Assembly (NCBI GenBank): GCA_947630765.1
Contig: CANRIX010000002.1
Coordinates: 39,387 to 103,386 of the forward strand
DNA: 64,000 nt
DNA from: an uncultured Clostridia bacterium
Lineage (GTDB): Bacteria; Bacillota; Clostridia; Oscillospirales; CAG-382
Direction of reading: 5' to 3'
In this document: positions 20,233 to 29,558 of the stretch, piece after piece
Position numbering within the stretch: position 1 is the first letter of the stretch
Layout of the letters: every line of letters begins with the position of its first letter
Notes under the pieces: model-generated
Database searches by the model: none
What the model was told of the DNA's origin: nothing
What the model saw: only the letters and a program-made list of their open reading frames with translations
Translations under genes and position numbers: made by a program

Positions 20233-20466
20233 ATGTGGACAGATAAACTTGAAAGCGGCGTATATGAGCGCCTGTGTAATTGCAGGAGCAGAAAAAGCGA
20301 CATCGAACCGCTGACGAATGCAAAATGGGCAGCTATGAGAGAGGCTGGAAAAGACAAACAGGGATTTACCAAAGAGGATGCTCTCGTTGCTGTTTTAGAA
20401 ATGCTGGACTGCAATGGCCAGTGCTTCGACCTTACTGCGGACGAGTATAGCGAGCTTATCAGATAG
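20233..20466 (+). CDS. Hypothetical small phage protein
   Basis: ORF with RBS. Confidence 0.55.
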   Translation: MWTDKLESGVYERLCNCRSRKSDIEPLTNAKWAAMREAGKDKQGFTKEDALVAVLEMLDCNGQCFDLTADEYSELIR

Positions 20467-20481
20467 AATGGAGGACAGACG

Positions 20482-20766
20482 ATGAAAGAATATCTTGCGA
20501 TGTGGTATGATGTGGCAGCGGGAAAGTTGCACACGCGCGAGTTTACGGCGAATGATTTGCCGTCCGCAAAGCACAAGGCGTTCCAGATGCTCTGCGACAG
20601 CAGCGGGGACAGGCTGGCAGGGAATGTCGTAATCTATGAACGGCGGTATATGTTCGAGTGTGCAGGAGAGAGCAACCCGCGCCCGAATGGAGATGCGAAA
20701 GAGTTCGCTACGAGGGATTACTACACTGGAATGAAGATACGGAGAGGCGGCAAGGACAATGGCTAA
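20482..20766 (+). CDS. Hypothetical small phage protein
   Basis: ORF with RBS GGAGG. Confidence 0.55.
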   Translation: MKEYLAMWYDVAAGKLHTREFTANDLPSAKHKAFQMLCDSSGDRLAGNVVIYERRYMFECAGESNPRPNGDAKEFATRDYYTGMKIRRGGKDNG

Positions 20767-21067
20767 GAAGATGACGAACGCGGACCGTATACGAGCGATG
20801 ACAGATGATGAGCTTTTCGATTTCATCGACAAAGTGCGCCTTGACGATATAGATTATGCTTGTACGTTCTGCGATATGTGCGAGAATGATGGAGGCAACG
20901 CGCTGGGCATAGACTGCGACGGCTGTTTGAGGCGCTGGCTTACTCTGGATGCCTCCGAGCATCCACAAGGACTGGACTATTTTGCCCCCAAAAGCGTCAA
21001 AAGAGGCTTTTCTGGTAGCTTGCAAAAAATCTCAAATTTTTTGAAAAAATTCGTAAAAAAGTGTTGA
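20759..21067 (+). CDS. Hypothetical small phage protein with Cys motifs
   Basis: CTFCDMCENDGGNALGIDCDGC; overlaps previous stop. Confidence 0.5.
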   Translation: MAKKMTNADRIRAMTDDELFDFIDKVRLDDIDYACTFCDMCENDGGNALGIDCDGCLRRWLTLDASEHPQGLDYFAPKSVKRGFSGSLQKISNFLKKFVKKC

Positions 21068-21091
21068 CACCTACTACTCACGTGGTATAAT
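21064..21091 (+). promoter_or_regulatory. Promoter, copy 2 of duplicated phage promoter/leader module
   Basis: TTGACA-16-TATAAT; ACGTGGTAtAATCATAATCA. Confidence 0.85.
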
Positions 21092-21180
21092 CATAATCAA
21101 GATAGGGGAAAGCACATAGCAAGTACCCAAAAAATTTTACGACACTTTGCCCCATATAGGGGAAAACGGAGGAAATAATC

Positions 21181-21786
21181 ATGAAGTTTGAGAGCATCAA
21201 CAGAAAGTACACCGAGATGGTAAACGAGTACATCGGCAGAGGGTATTATATCAATGCTGGAACGATGTCAGGCAGTCAGGGAGAAATCGCCCACATCGAC
21301 CTGACGGACGGGAAAGATATTATCCGTATTCTGATGGAGGGCTTCAACGACTACGAGAGAGGCATCGAGGGCATCCGTATCACGGCTGGAAAATGCACGG
21401 AAGATACCAAGCCGAACGGCTCCCGCGATATTGGCTGCGGTATTTGGAACCATCGCCTTGAAGTTATAGAAACAGCCGAGTTCTTCCTTGTTGGAGAAGT
21501 GAGAGGCAATAAGGAATATTACGGAACGTATGATGAGGCTGTCGCGGCAAGAGACAAGCGTTACCAGAGGTACGAAAACCGCCCGTGCGACACAAAGAAA
21601 GTGGAACTTCCCGAAGCTGCAAAGGAAATCGCTCTGAGATGGGTCAAGAAAAACCTGACTTTCAAGAGAATAGGGCTTGCGAGCATTGATGCTGTGTATT
21701 CGGTGACTACGCTCAATCGTTTTGATGGAAAGCAAAGACGCAGCTACGTTGTGAGCGTAAAAGGCAAGCAGTACCAGTTGAAGTAA
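21181..21786 (+). CDS. Hypothetical phage protein
   Basis: 201-aa ORF with RBS GGAGG. Confidence 0.7.
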   Translation: MKFESINRKYTEMVNEYIGRGYYINAGTMSGSQGEIAHIDLTDGKDIIRILMEGFNDYERGIEGIRITAGKCTEDTKPNGSRDIGCGIWNHRLEVIETAEFFLVGEVRGNKEYYGTYDEAVAARDKRYQRYENRPCDTKKVELPEAAKEIALRWVKKNLTFKRIGLASIDAVYSVTTLNRFDGKQRRSYVVSVKGKQYQLK

Positions 21787-21824
21787 ATTATTTTGCCAGA
21801 AAACGCCCCACAACGGGACAAAGT

Positions 21825-21840
21825 TGTTTCACATGAAACA
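21825..21840 (+). promoter_or_regulatory. parS-like 16-mer
   Basis: TGTTTCACATGAAACA, one base from parS TGTTTCACGTGAAACA. Confidence 0.45.
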
Positions 21841-21899
21841 TAAAAAGCCCCATAAAGGGAAACTGTCCTATCGGTTAAACGGGGAGAAAGGAACAGAAC

Positions 21900-22346
21900 A
21901 TGAAGTATTTCAGCACACAGCGCCCTTTGATGCCAGGAGGATTTCCGAAGCCAGAGGGCAACAAGGTCCTTGACATCCGCAACTTTGACAACCGCGAGTA
22001 CGTGAAAGAAGTTGACCGAATGGCGTGGGGATGGATTGAGTACGAGCGAAGACTTTCACATTCGGACATGGTGAATTATGAGCTTGTGCCACTTCCTGAA
22101 AGGGAGCTGCACCTTACCTATCTCGGCGAAGATAGCTGGGGCAGATACGTATACAAGGACGAAAACGGTAAGCTCTGGAAACTGCTCGACTGCTGCTCGC
22201 CGAGAGAAGTATGCGAGGAACGCCGAGACACACCGTATTCATCAAGCGGGAATGAGTTCGACGGAGAGCCAGACTGTCCGATGGCAAATGACATAAAACC
22301 TATATTTGAAATGGAGGTGAACGAAGATGAATTTTCCGAGGCGTGA
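21900..22346 (+). CDS. Hypothetical phage protein
   Basis: ORF with RBS. Confidence 0.6.
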   Translation: MKYFSTQRPLMPGGFPKPEGNKVLDIRNFDNREYVKEVDRMAWGWIEYERRLSHSDMVNYELVPLPERELHLTYLGEDSWGRYVYKDENGKLWKLLDCCSPREVCEERRDTPYSSSGNEFDGEPDCPMANDIKPIFEMEVNEDEFSEA

Positions 22347-22560
22347 AGTGGTGGAGGCTATCAGGGCGCAGTTTCCTATCGGATGCCGTGTGCAGCTCGA
22401 CCAGATGGATGATGCGCAAGCACCGCCCAAAGGCACGAGGGGAACGGTGCTGGGAGTAGACGACATCGGCAGCATTATTGTGAGATGGGACAACGGATGC
22501 GGGCTATCGGTAGCCTACGGCGTTGACAGATGCCACAGAATTGGAGGCGAGGACGAATGA
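22327..22560 (+). CDS. Small DUF4314-like phage protein
   Basis: EAIRAQFPIGCRVQLDQMDDAQAPPKGTRGTVLGVDDIGSIIVRWDNGCGLSVAYGVD. Confidence 0.65.
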   Translation: MNFPRREVVEAIRAQFPIGCRVQLDQMDDAQAPPKGTRGTVLGVDDIGSIIVRWDNGCGLSVAYGVDRCHRIGGEDE

Positions 22561-22730
22561 AGTATAGGAGGCTGACAGAGGCAGAAAAGGACAGGCATCC
22601 GTCAATCCACTATACTGGGAGCGTCCGAGGAATGAAAAAGCTCGGCTTCTGGAAAAAGGGCGACGAGTGTGTGAGATGCGGACAGTATATCTACAACCTG
22701 TCTATTCGGATTGGAGGATGGATGCGGTAA
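22557..22730 (+). CDS. Hypothetical small phage protein
   Basis: ATG 22557 overlapping previous stop. Confidence 0.5.
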   Translation: MKYRRLTEAEKDRHPSIHYTGSVRGMKKLGFWKKGDECVRCGQYIYNLSIRIGGWMR

Positions 22731-22927
22731 TGATGAACAAGGACGAATTCAGACAGTGGATTTACGATAACTACAACGTGCCTGGCGATAATTGCACGTT
22801 GGGACCGACGATGCTGGATGCCATTCTGGATTATGCCGAGGGGATGGAAGAAAACGAGCAGTACAGATTTCTTTGCAGGATGCTCGTCGAAATTCCTCGA
22901 AGAATAATCAAAAAGGTGAGGTACTGA
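22730..22927 (+). CDS. Hypothetical small phage protein
   Basis: ATG 22730 after GGAGGATGG. Confidence 0.5.
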   Translation: MMNKDEFRQWIYDNYNVPGDNCTLGPTMLDAILDYAEGMEENEQYRFLCRMLVEIPRRIIKKVRY

Positions 22928-22942
22928 AAGGGGGCGACGCGA

Positions 22943-23152
22943 ATGAAATTTGACCGCGAGGAACTTATATGCCCGTATTGTGGAGAAGCACAGTACGCCC
23001 ATGAGCCAGACGAGATTTCGGCAGATATGTGCTTCACGGAATGCGAACACTGCGGGAAAAATTTCTGGTACTCGGTTACTGTTACGCGAACATACTGGTC
23101 TGAAAAAGACAACGAAGCAGACGAAGATGAAACGGAGGACGATGAAAGATGA
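22943..23152 (+). CDS. Small zinc-ribbon-like phage protein
   Basis: CPYCGEAQ..CEHCGKNF. Confidence 0.6.
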   Translation: MKFDREELICPYCGEAQYAHEPDEISADMCFTECEHCGKNFWYSVTVTRTYWSEKDNEADEDETEDDER

Positions 23153-23703
23153 ACGATACGATAAAATATGCGCTTGAAAACATCAGCGCGGCGAGGCTGC
23201 ACCTCGAAAATCTTGGCGTAGGAGAAATCACCGAGGATGAGGTTAAAGCCCTGTATGTGGTAGTTGATGCTCGCTTTGAAAACGGCTGGGAAACGACATA
23301 TACAAGCCCGTACAACGACATCCTGCTCATAGAGAAGTTGACACCCACGGATGAGTGCAAACTGTACGCCCACGCGATTGTAGGACGGCTTATCGAGATG
23401 AGGATTGTCGCCCACGAGCCTGTAAAAAGCACAACTGCCCCGCCGGTGATGACGGAGCAGAAGCAAGAGCGGCAGGACGGGGATTATCCGTTCAAGAAGA
23501 TTTCCCGCGCTGGGCGGACACCGCATCCAGTGGCACAGTATGAGCTTACCACAGGGGCGAAGCTGGGAGAGTTCCCGTCAATCTCGGCTGCACAGAAAGC
23601 GACTGGAATTGATGATGCGTCCATAGCGAGATGCTGCCGAGGCGATTACGTACACGCTGGCGGGTATATGTGGAAATATGCCGCCCCAGTCATAGGAGGT
23701 TAA
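23149..23703 (+). CDS. Phage protein with C-terminal NUMOD1-like DNA-binding segment
   Basis: VAQYELTTGAKLGEFPSISAAQKATGIDDASIARCCRGDYVHAGGYMWKY. Confidence 0.65.
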   Translation: MNDTIKYALENISAARLHLENLGVGEITEDEVKALYVVVDARFENGWETTYTSPYNDILLIEKLTPTDECKLYAHAIVGRLIEMRIVAHEPVKSTTAPPVMTEQKQERQDGDYPFKKISRAGRTPHPVAQYELTTGAKLGEFPSISAAQKATGIDDASIARCCRGDYVHAGGYMWKYAAPVIGG

Positions 23704-23707
23704 AACG

Positions 23708-24046
23708 ATGAAGTACAACGGCAAAGAGGTTTACACACAGGAAACATTCAGCTTTGAAAAGGTCAAAATCGGCGACTATGTTGACCAAGAGCTTGTCGAT
23801 GATTTTATGGATTTGCTGCCGCCCGCGAGTATGAGCGCAAGCTGCTCGCAGATTGGAGAGCCACACAGCCATAGGCAAGACCCTGACACTGGAAAGTGGA
23901 GAGCTACATACGCCACGTTCAAGAAAGTCGCGGGAAAGTACCCGAAAGGCATCTGGCAGTATTGTGGGAATTGTTTCAGAGGCGAGACGGTGGAGAGAGG
24001 CAAAGACCCCGTTTACGTCCTGCGGTCAGAGGGGGTGAGCGAATGA
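23708..24046 (+). CDS. Hypothetical phage protein
   Basis: ORF with RBS GGAGG. Confidence 0.55.
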   Translation: MKYNGKEVYTQETFSFEKVKIGDYVDQELVDDFMDLLPPASMSASCSQIGEPHSHRQDPDTGKWRATYATFKKVAGKYPKGIWQYCGNCFRGETVERGKDPVYVLRSEGVSE

Positions 24047-24273
24047 ACTATACAATCGTTTCAGTACGTGAGTATGGCGCCGACTTCACGATGAGCTTAG
24101 ACAAGTCTGGGAATAAGTACGTAGTTTCCGTCCACGGCAGCACGAGCTTTGAATATAAGTCGAGGACTTTCGACAAGATGGAGGATGCGCAGGAGAAATT
24201 CATCACCATAGCTGGATGGTGCTGCGGCGGGCTATATAGTTTCAGTGACAGGGCGGCATACCTGATGAAATAA
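24043..24273 (+). CDS. Hypothetical small phage protein
   Basis: ATG 24043 overlapping previous stop. Confidence 0.5.
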   Translation: MNYTIVSVREYGADFTMSLDKSGNKYVVSVHGSTSFEYKSRTFDKMEDAQEKFITIAGWCCGGLYSFSDRAAYLMK

Positions 24274-24295
24274 CCGAAAATAATCGGCGATTTTC

Positions 24296-24652
24296 GGGGA
24301 GAAAAAAACCGAATACTTTCGGAAATCCGCAGATATTTACGATTATAACCGAAATCGACCCGAATTGCAGAAAGGTGGTGACGAAAATGAAAATCGGAGA
24401 GGTTGTCGAGGCGCTTATCAGGCTGCGAGACGTGTTTGACTTGTCGAGATATGAGGACGAAGCCGTGTGCGCGGCGTGTAATGTGCTGGACAGACTGCCC
24501 ATTATGATGGATGAAGAACAGGCGAAAAGTGCCTTAAATAAGGCGTTTTCGGGAACTTTCGACGATTGAAAGATAGTTTTCGGAGATATTCTCCCCGAAA
24601 ATATTCGGATATACTTATTTTCGCGGATAATTGGGGAGAAAAAAACCGAATA
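24296..24652 (+). repeat. 20-bp direct repeats GGGGAGAAAAAAACCGAATA (24296-24315 and 24633-24652) within a CCGAA/TTCGG-rich cluster
   Basis: Two exact copies. Confidence 0.8.
24387..24569 (+). CDS. Hypothetical small phage protein
   Basis: ORF with RBS GGTGG, between two 20-bp direct repeats. Confidence 0.5.
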   Translation: MKIGEVVEALIRLRDVFDLSRYEDEAVCAACNVLDRLPIMMDEEQAKSALNKAFSGTFDD

Positions 24653-25029
24653 TCACCCGAAAATCGTTAGAAAAGAAAAGAAAAGATAAAGTAAAGAAAA
24701 GAGAACTTTATACTACGTATAAAGAGATGCGCGCGTAGTTTGCTTGGGGCATAAACGTCCTTTGCAAATTCACGGATGTATGAGGGCTTGCGTAGATGAC
24801 GTTATATACATCCTGCGGAACTTGATAAATTGTAAAGAGGTTTTTTTGTTTTTTTCACAATTTTTTTGCGTGAAATGCCCTCTTTTTTTGTTTGCTTGCA
24901 AAAAAGGGGAGGGTAGTGCGGAAAACGGGCGGGAAACGGGTCCGTTTCCTTTGGAAAATTCGACAAACCCGTTCCGTCAACCGGCGAAGCGAAACCGTCC
25001 GTCGGGCTGTGCAGACTGCATAAAAAAAT

Positions 25030-25065
25030 TTCGGGGGCAAACGCGATTGCGTTCGTCCCCGAATA
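25030..25065 (-). terminator. Terminator of the ABC transporter operon
   Basis: TTCGGGG..CCCCGAA inverted repeat with A tract on + strand. Confidence 0.6.
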
Positions 25066-25068
25066 TCT

Positions 25069-26949
25069 TTATTCCGTGTAGTACTGCGCCTGGGCGTGCC
25101 AGAGTTCGTGGTACTTCCCGCCGACGTCGGCTTCGAGGGCGGCGTGGGTGCCCTGCTGGACGACGCGTCCCTCGTCGAAAACGAGTATCTCGTCGCAGAA
25201 CTTACAGGAGGACAGGCGGTGACTGATGTAAATGGCGGTCTTGTCGCCGGCGATGTCGTTGAATTTCGCGTAGATTTCCGCTTCGGCGAGCGGGTCGAGC
25301 GCGGCGGTCGGTTCGTCGAGGATAATGAACGGCGAATCCTTGCAGAGCGCACGGGCGATGGCGATTTTTTGCGCCTCCCCGCCGGAGATGTCCACGCCCT
25401 TCTCGCTGAGCTTTTTATATAGGAAGGTTTCCAGCCCGTCCGGCAGTTCCGCGAGCCGTTCGCCGAAGCCGGCTTTCTCCAGGCAGTCCTTCACCCGCTC
25501 GTCGTCGTAGGCGGTCTTCACGGCGACGTTTTCGCCCAATTTCATCGCGAAGAGCTTGAAATCCTGGAACACGATGGAGAAGATCTGCATATATTCCGCG
25601 TAGTTGTACTTGCGGATGTCGATGCCGTTGAGCAGGATCACCCCTTCGGTCGGGTCGTAGAGCCGGCAGAGCAGCTTGATGAACGTGGTCTTTCCGCTGC
25701 CGTTCTGCCCGACGACGGCGAGCCGCTTGCCGATCTCGAATTTGATACTGACGTGCCGCAGGGCGTACGTTTTGCTGCCGGGGTAGCGGAAGGACACGTC
25801 GCGGAATTCCACCTCGTACTTGCGGTCCTGCCGCTTTTCGACGGTCAGGCTGCCCTGGTACATCTTGTTCGGGATGTCGAGGAAGGCGAAGTTCAGCTCC
25901 AGAAACGGGGCGTTGTTCCGCAAATCGCCGAGCGCGCCGACCAGCTTGCCGACCGATTGCGCCATGCGCGACACGGACGCGACGTATTGCGTGACCGCGC
26001 CCAGCCCGAACGCCCCCGCCCACGCTTTCAGGCAGACGAACAGGTACACCGCCCCGGTGAACGCCACCGAAACGGCGGCGGACGCGGCGGAGTACGCGCC
26101 CATCGGTCCCCGCGCCAGTTTCGCGAAAACGCCTTTGGAGTAAAAGATGCCGTCCTTCGCCGTGCTGTATTTTTTGCAGAAATTCCACTGCCGGTAGATT
26201 CGGATGTCCTCCGCGTTTTCCTTCTTAAAGCCGAATTGACAGAAAAAGCCGAACAAACGGTTGCCGAATTTGTGGTCGTTCGCGTGTTCCGCCCAGTAGC
26301 GCCCCGACCGGTTGCCCAGCATGGGGGACAGGCAGGTGAGCGCGAGCAGGGCGGCGATGACGAACAGCGCCGTCAGCGGGTGGTCGAGCGCCTTATAAGC
26401 GCCCGCGCCGTCCGGGACGCGGCTGGCGAACAGGGAGACCGTCAGGGAGACCCCGCCGAAGAACAGCAGGACCGCCGAGAGCATGGATTCCATGGCGTCG
26501 AGCGCACGAGAGAGTCCCCAGCTGCTGCCGTTTATATGGTTCCAAATGTTTGTATACAGGGAGGCAGTCTCGGTGCTTTCCGTGTCCACATAGTCCATTT
26601 CCAGAAATTTGTCGTTGAGCATATTTCGCATTTCAAACCACAGTCCGCCGTTCTGTATGCCCCGCCACCGCCCGAGCAGCGCCGAGCCGAGCGAGACCGC
26701 CGCGGCGGCGAACAGCGTGAGCAGCACCAGCGTTTTCAGCCGGTCCGGGTCCCGTGCGCCCGCCAATTCGTCCACGACGAGGGCGGAAAGATAGATGCCG
26801 ACGTACGGGGTCAGCGACCACCAGACGGTCGTGGCGACGCGGGACAGGACCATGCCCGGATACCGCTTGTACCAGAGCCGCAAAACGCGGAAGGAAAGCC
26901 GCAGCGCCTTGCCCAGCGGGACGGTCTTTTTATCGCGTTTCCGCTTCAT
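25069..26949 (-). CDS. ABC exporter, permease-ATPase fusion
   Basis: GQNGSGKTTFIKLL Walker A, DISGGEAQKIAIARAL, ILDEPTAALDP. Confidence 0.92.
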   Translation of the reverse strand: MKRKRDKKTVPLGKALRLSFRVLRLWYKRYPGMVLSRVATTVWWSLTPYVGIYLSALVVDELAGARDPDRLKTLVLLTLFAAAAVSLGSALLGRWRGIQNGGLWFEMRNMLNDKFLEMDYVDTESTETASLYTNIWNHINGSSWGLSRALDAMESMLSAVLLFFGGVSLTVSLFASRVPDGAGAYKALDHPLTALFVIAALLALTCLSPMLGNRSGRYWAEHANDHKFGNRLFGFFCQFGFKKENAEDIRIYRQWNFCKKYSTAKDGIFYSKGVFAKLARGPMGAYSAASAAVSVAFTGAVYLFVCLKAWAGAFGLGAVTQYVASVSRMAQSVGKLVGALGDLRNNAPFLELNFAFLDIPNKMYQGSLTVEKRQDRKYEVEFRDVSFRYPGSKTYALRHVSIKFEIGKRLAVVGQNGSGKTTFIKLLCRLYDPTEGVILLNGIDIRKYNYAEYMQIFSIVFQDFKLFAMKLGENVAVKTAYDDERVKDCLEKAGFGERLAELPDGLETFLYKKLSEKGVDISGGEAQKIAIARALCKDSPFIILDEPTAALDPLAEAEIYAKFNDIAGDKTAIYISHRLSSCKFCDEILVFDEGRVVQQGTHAALEADVGGKYHELWHAQAQYYTE

Positions 26950-28765
26950 CTTCGGTTCCCCCTTCCTTGTAGTATTTGCTCTGCACTTCGAACAGAGCGG
27001 CGTATTTTCCGTTCCGGCGAAGCAGTTCCTCGTGCGTCCCTTCCTCGCAGATGTGCGCGTCCGCCAGCAGCAGGATACGGTCGCAGAAACGGGTGGATGC
27101 GAGCCGGTGGGAGATGTAGACGGAGGATTTCCCGCGCGACATCTCGTCGTACCGTTGGTACAGGTCGGCTTCCGCGATGGGGTCGAGCGCCGCCGTCGGT
27201 TCGTCGAGGAAGAGGAACGGCGCGTCCTTGTAGAGCGCCCGCGCGAGCATCAGCCGCTGCGTTTCGCCGCCGGAAAGCAGGACCGCGTCCTCGTAGACTT
27301 CCCGGATCAGGCGCGTTTTGCGCCCGTTCGGCAGGCTTTCCACCTTTTCGGTCAGCCCCGCCTTATCTAAGCAGTCCTGCACCCGTTCCTCGTCGATGCC
27401 GTCCTCCGTCTGGGCGACGTTGGCTTCAATGGTCGCGGCGAGCAGGGAGAAATTCTGGAACACGGCGGAAAACAGCGTGTAGTATTCCGCACGGTTGAAA
27501 TCCCGCACGTCCTTCCCGTCCAGCAGCACCCGCCCCTCGGTCGGGTCGAGAAAGCCGCACAGCAGGCGGATCAGCGTGGTTTTCCCCGCGCCGTTCAGCC
27601 CGACGACGGCGATCTTTTCGCCGGGGCGGAGGGTCAGATCGATGTGGGACAGCGCGTCCTTTTCCGCGCCGGGATAGCGGAAGGAGACGTTCTCCAGCCG
27701 CAGCTCATGGGAAGGACCGTCCGGCAGCGGGTCGCCGCCGGAAAAGCGGAACGGTTCGTCGTAATCCAAAAATTCCCGGACGGTGGAGAGTTCCAGCGAT
27801 TGGTTGTGCAGGGTGTTCAGTCCGCCTAAAATGCCGGATACCCAGCCGGAGAACCCGCCCACGGCGGAAAAGTACAGCAGGAACGCCGAAACGTCCAACC
27901 CCTCCCGCAGGACCAGCGAGATCAGGTACGCGTAGGCGACGCCGTTTCGCAGGAACGCGGTCAGCAGGTCGGCGGCGTTCGCCCAGAGGTAGACGGTCTG
28001 GCATTTCCGCCGGAACGCGGTCAGCGCACGCATCGACTTATCCCGCAGTTCGGTCAGCCACGGGCGAAGTCCGAAGATGCGGATCTCCTTGCCGTACCCC
28101 GTATCCGCGGCAAGGTAGGAATAGTAGTTGATCCGTTTGTAGATCTCGGATTCCTCCTCGCGGTGGCGGTAGCTGTACGCGTACACATACCTTCCGACGA
28201 AGTAGTTCACGGCGCTGGTCGCGACGATGACGGCGAGCAGGACCGGCTGAACCGTCGAAAGCAGTCCGACGTAGAACGCAAATCCGAGCAGGTTGGTCAA
28301 CAGGTTGCCGAGCGTTCCCCAGACCGCCTCGGTCGCTTGGCTGTTGCTGCTCGTGCTTACGTCGCTTTTGTTTTGTAGGTTCCGGAAACGCTCTTCGCCT
28401 AAATTGGGGTAGGAGGTGTTTGACGACTTTTGGTTGATTCGGTTGAGGAGGAGCGACCGCACCGTTATCCTGCCGTACAAAACGTTCGACCCGACGTAGG
28501 ACGACAGCGACGACATCGCCATGGACGCGAGCACGAACCCCGCGATGGTCAACAGCAGTTCCCCGAACGGGACGTGCTTTTCCACCGCCGAGAGGATCAC
28601 GGGGGACAGGTACAGCCCGACCAGGTTCGACGCGACCGCCAAGAGAGCGACCGCGACGGTCAGCAGCGGGACCTTCTTTTCGCCGTTCGTCCACGCGAGC
28701 CGGAGCATGAAGGCGACGTTCGAGCAGACGCCGTACTTCGGTTTTTCGGTTTTGGGTTTCGCCAT
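26930..28765 (-). CDS. ABC exporter, permease-ATPase fusion
   Basis: GLNGAGKTTLIRLL, LSGGETQRLMLARAL, FLDEPTAALDP; overlaps partner gene. Confidence 0.92.
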   Translation of the reverse strand: MAKPKTEKPKYGVCSNVAFMLRLAWTNGEKKVPLLTVAVALLAVASNLVGLYLSPVILSAVEKHVPFGELLLTIAGFVLASMAMSSLSSYVGSNVLYGRITVRSLLLNRINQKSSNTSYPNLGEERFRNLQNKSDVSTSSNSQATEAVWGTLGNLLTNLLGFAFYVGLLSTVQPVLLAVIVATSAVNYFVGRYVYAYSYRHREEESEIYKRINYYSYLAADTGYGKEIRIFGLRPWLTELRDKSMRALTAFRRKCQTVYLWANAADLLTAFLRNGVAYAYLISLVLREGLDVSAFLLYFSAVGGFSGWVSGILGGLNTLHNQSLELSTVREFLDYDEPFRFSGGDPLPDGPSHELRLENVSFRYPGAEKDALSHIDLTLRPGEKIAVVGLNGAGKTTLIRLLCGFLDPTEGRVLLDGKDVRDFNRAEYYTLFSAVFQNFSLLAATIEANVAQTEDGIDEERVQDCLDKAGLTEKVESLPNGRKTRLIREVYEDAVLLSGGETQRLMLARALYKDAPFLFLDEPTAALDPIAEADLYQRYDEMSRGKSSVYISHRLASTRFCDRILLLADAHICEEGTHEELLRRNGKYAALFEVQSKYYKEGGTEDEAETR

Positions 28766-28875
28766 GCGAAATCACCGTCCTTTCTGCCGTCCATTCTACC
28801 ACGGAAAAACGTCCCCGGACGATTTCGGGGACGAATCGTCGTTTTTTGGGGACGAATTGCATTTTTACGCCCGTT

Positions 28876-29538
28876 TCACGTTTGCGGGAGCAGGATTTCC
28901 GTCGTGTACGCCCCGTCCTCGCTGTTGCGGCTGAGGTACCCGCCCAGCCGCTCGACGATTGCGTCGATACGCACCAGCCCGAACCCGTGTCCCTCGCCTT
29001 TGGTGCTTCGGAACCGCCCGTTCACCTTCTGCAGTTTCTTTCCCGCCGTGAGGTTGGTGAAGGAGATATAGAGTTGACTGCCGCGCAGGTCGATATAGAC
29101 CCGAATGACCCGCTGTTCTTCGGGCAGGTGCACGCTCGCCTCAATCGCGTTGTCGAACAGGTTGCCGAGGATACAGCACAGGTCGATTTCCGAGAATTTG
29201 AGCCGATACGGGACCTGCACGTCCGCGACGACGCGAATGTCCTTCGCTTTCGCGAGGGAGATTTTCGAGTTGAGAATCGCGTCCGCGACGGGGTTGCCGG
29301 TTTTCAGGACCGTGTCGACGGTGGTCAGGTCCTTGTCGAGCAGGTCGAGGTAGCGCCGGATCGCGTCCAGATCCCCGACGGCGGCGTAGGCTTTCATGGT
29401 CTGGATATGGTTGCGGTAGTCGTGCCGCCAGCCTCGCACCTGCCGGTACATATTGTCCACTTCCCGGTAGTGCGTTTCGATGAGTTCCCGCTGATAGGCG
29501 GCGATGCGCTTGTCGACGGCTTTGGAAAACAGTCCCAT
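28876..29538 (-). CDS. GHKL-domain sensor histidine kinase (AgrC-like cytosolic part)
   Basis: WRHDYRNHIQTMKAY, NLFDNAIEAS, GHGFGLVRIDAIVERLGG; start ATG at 29538. Confidence 0.85.
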   Translation of the reverse strand: MGLFSKAVDKRIAAYQRELIETHYREVDNMYRQVRGWRHDYRNHIQTMKAYAAVGDLDAIRRYLDLLDKDLTTVDTVLKTGNPVADAILNSKISLAKAKDIRVVADVQVPYRLKFSEIDLCCILGNLFDNAIEASVHLPEEQRVIRVYIDLRGSQLYISFTNLTAGKKLQKVNGRFRSTKGEGHGFGLVRIDAIVERLGGYLSRNSEDGAYTTEILLPQT

Positions 29539-29558
29539 GGGTTTCTCTCCTTCGCGTT

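Noticed and set aside
24744-25226. 160-aa ORF at the prophage edge
   Set aside because: Low-complexity N-terminus and Arg-rich C-terminus antisense to the ABC transporter
25753-27498. 581-aa + strand ORF
   Set aside because: GC-rich antisense shadow across two ABC transporter genes
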